This document shows positions 4,661-5,332 of a DNA stretch of 5,332 nucleotides, one piece after another. The number at the start of each line of letters is the position of its first letter. Within the stretch, counting starts at the first letter, position 1. Source of the DNA: Bacillota bacterium (GTDB lineage Bacteria > Bacillota > Clostridia > Christensenellales > CAG-138); the NCBI GenBank assembly GCA_023409435.1, contig JAEYHP010000022.1, forward strand, positions 1 through 5,332. Reading direction: 5' to 3'. Under the pieces are notes generated by a model, which worked only from the letters and a program-made list of their open reading frames with translations, did no database searches and was not told where the DNA came from. The position numbers were made by a program, and so were the translations under genes.

Positions 4661-5332
4661 TTGCCAAAGCTAACCTTTCAGGGTGGCGTTCATCCCATGC
4701 ATGATGTGCATGAAGGCAAGCTCCCGACGAAGGATCTCCCGGTAAGGGATTTCACAGCGGATACGGTATGTATCCTGATGGGCATGCATTTAGGCGCGCC
4801 CAGTTCCCCTTGCGTGCAGAAGGGGGACTATGTCAGGCTTGGCCAGTTGATCGGCGAACCGGTGGGCCCTCTCGGGCTTCCCGTTCACGCGAGCGTTTCG
4901 GGTGAGGTCATCGACGTTTCTCCCAAACAACAATTGAACTCGCATCCCGTCATGTGCGTGACCATCAAAAACGACCATAAGGATGAATGGTTGGACGGCA
5001 TTGTTGGCTTAGGGGATGTGGAGACGGTGGATACTTCTCTCATCGTACCCGCCGTCAAGAACGCCGGTATCTGCGGTATGGGCGGCGCCTGCTTCCCCAC
5101 GCATGTGAAGTTGACTGTGCGCGAGGGGCAGTATTGCGACACCATCATATTGAACGGCGCGGAATGCGAAACCCACCTGACGGCAGATTACCGCCTGATG
5201 CTGGAACATTCCGTGAAAATAGTGGACGGGCTTAGGGCCGCCATGCGCGCATTGAATGTCAAGCGCGGCGTTATTGCCATCGAAGATAACAAGCCCGAAG
5301 CGATCGCGCTCATGAAAAAGGCGGCGCAGGGC
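4661..5332 (+). CDS. rnfC: RnfC, ferredoxin:NAD+ oxidoreductase subunit C (3' end missing)
   Basis: RnfC is the peripheral, NADH-side subunit of the membrane Rnf complex, which couples electron flow between ferredoxin and NAD+ to export of Na+ or H+. The 224 codons visible (of about 440 usual) are open to the right edge. The N-terminal motif LTFQGGVHP (4-12) is typical. HLGAPSSPCVQKGDYVRLGQLIGE (split across 43-66) and PVHASVSGEV (74-83) form the conserved barrel-sandwich-like part. The NADH/FMN-binding-type glycine motif reads GICGMGGACFPTHVKL (136-151), and NGAECE (165-170) is present. The expected PY after GAECE reads TH here, and C138 and C144 replace the usual Val and Thr. The two 4Fe-4S clusters would lie past the edge. 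Starting an rnf operon with rnfC (CDGEAB order) is common in Clostridia. TTG is the preferred start; ATG 4649 is the alternative. Confidence 0.93.
   Translation, partial: MPKLTFQGGVHPMHDVHEGKLPTKDLPVRDFTADTVCILMGMHLGAPSSPCVQKGDYVRLGQLIGEPVGPLGLPVHASVSGEVIDVSPKQQLNSHPVMCVTIKNDHKDEWLDGIVGLGDVETVDTSLIVPAVKNAGICGMGGACFPTHVKLTVREGQYCDTIILNGAECETHLTADYRLMLEHSVKIVDGLRAAMRALNVKRGVIAIEDNKPEAIALMKKAAQG

Noticed and set aside
4233..4673. A 146-codon plus-strand frame running across the intergenic region into rnfC
   Set aside because: It starts antisense to the permease and runs through the promoter, tandem repeat and hairpin. Its internal ATG at 4551 would give a 40-residue peptide with a repeated NTVLS, but no ribosome binding site precedes it; the repeat is in frame only because 15 is a multiple of three.

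Overview
The window looks like chromosomal DNA of an anaerobic, flagellated, low-GC-type Gram-positive bacterium (Bacillota, probably Clostridia) with fairly balanced base composition. The gene order flgK-flgL-DUF6470(yviE-like)-fliW-csrA is typical of Bacillota. An rnfC start, Gram-positive-style G-rich ribosome binding sites, and GTG/TTG codons in start-like positions agree with this. No phage, transposon, CRISPR array, tRNA or rRNA gene is visible.

Bases 1-3622 (+) are the distal part of a flagellar operon. It holds the two hook-filament junction proteins (FlgK, cut at its 5' end, and FlgL), a DUF6470 protein built of short strand-like repeats, the flagellin-binding assembly factor FliW, and the RNA-binding repressor CsrA. 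The genes are tightly packed: gaps are 43, 19 and 14 bases, and fliW and csrA overlap by 20. In the family as known, FliW is released from flagellin when the hook-junction stage is reached or passed, and then binds CsrA to relieve repression of flagellin mRNA. The cluster therefore carries both the structural junction and the partner switch that senses flagellin. A perfect 12-bp hairpin at 3641-3668 ends the unit and probably also ends the converging one.

Bases 3687-4426 (-) hold two overlapping half-size TauE/SafE-type membrane proteins. Each resembles one half of the usual roughly 250-residue permease. They are probably translationally coupled and may work as a heteromeric permease; the substrate cannot be told.

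Bases 4427-4660 are a non-coding region divergent between the permease pair and rnfC. It has a strong extended -10 promoter reading towards rnfC, a perfect 15-bp tandem repeat, and a terminator-like hairpin with a T-tract, all before the rnfC ribosome binding site. This suggests a regulated leader (attenuation) or a small RNA, and is the least explained part of the window. Bases 4661-5332 (+) are the N-terminal 224 codons of RnfC, the NADH-side subunit of the ion-pumping ferredoxin:NAD+ oxidoreductase. The rest of an rnf operon is expected beyond the edge.

Most genes here belong to known families. The items most worth a second look are the rnfC leader, GGA clusters resembling CsrA sites in an operon that encodes CsrA, and the regular nine-residue repeat of the DUF6470 protein.
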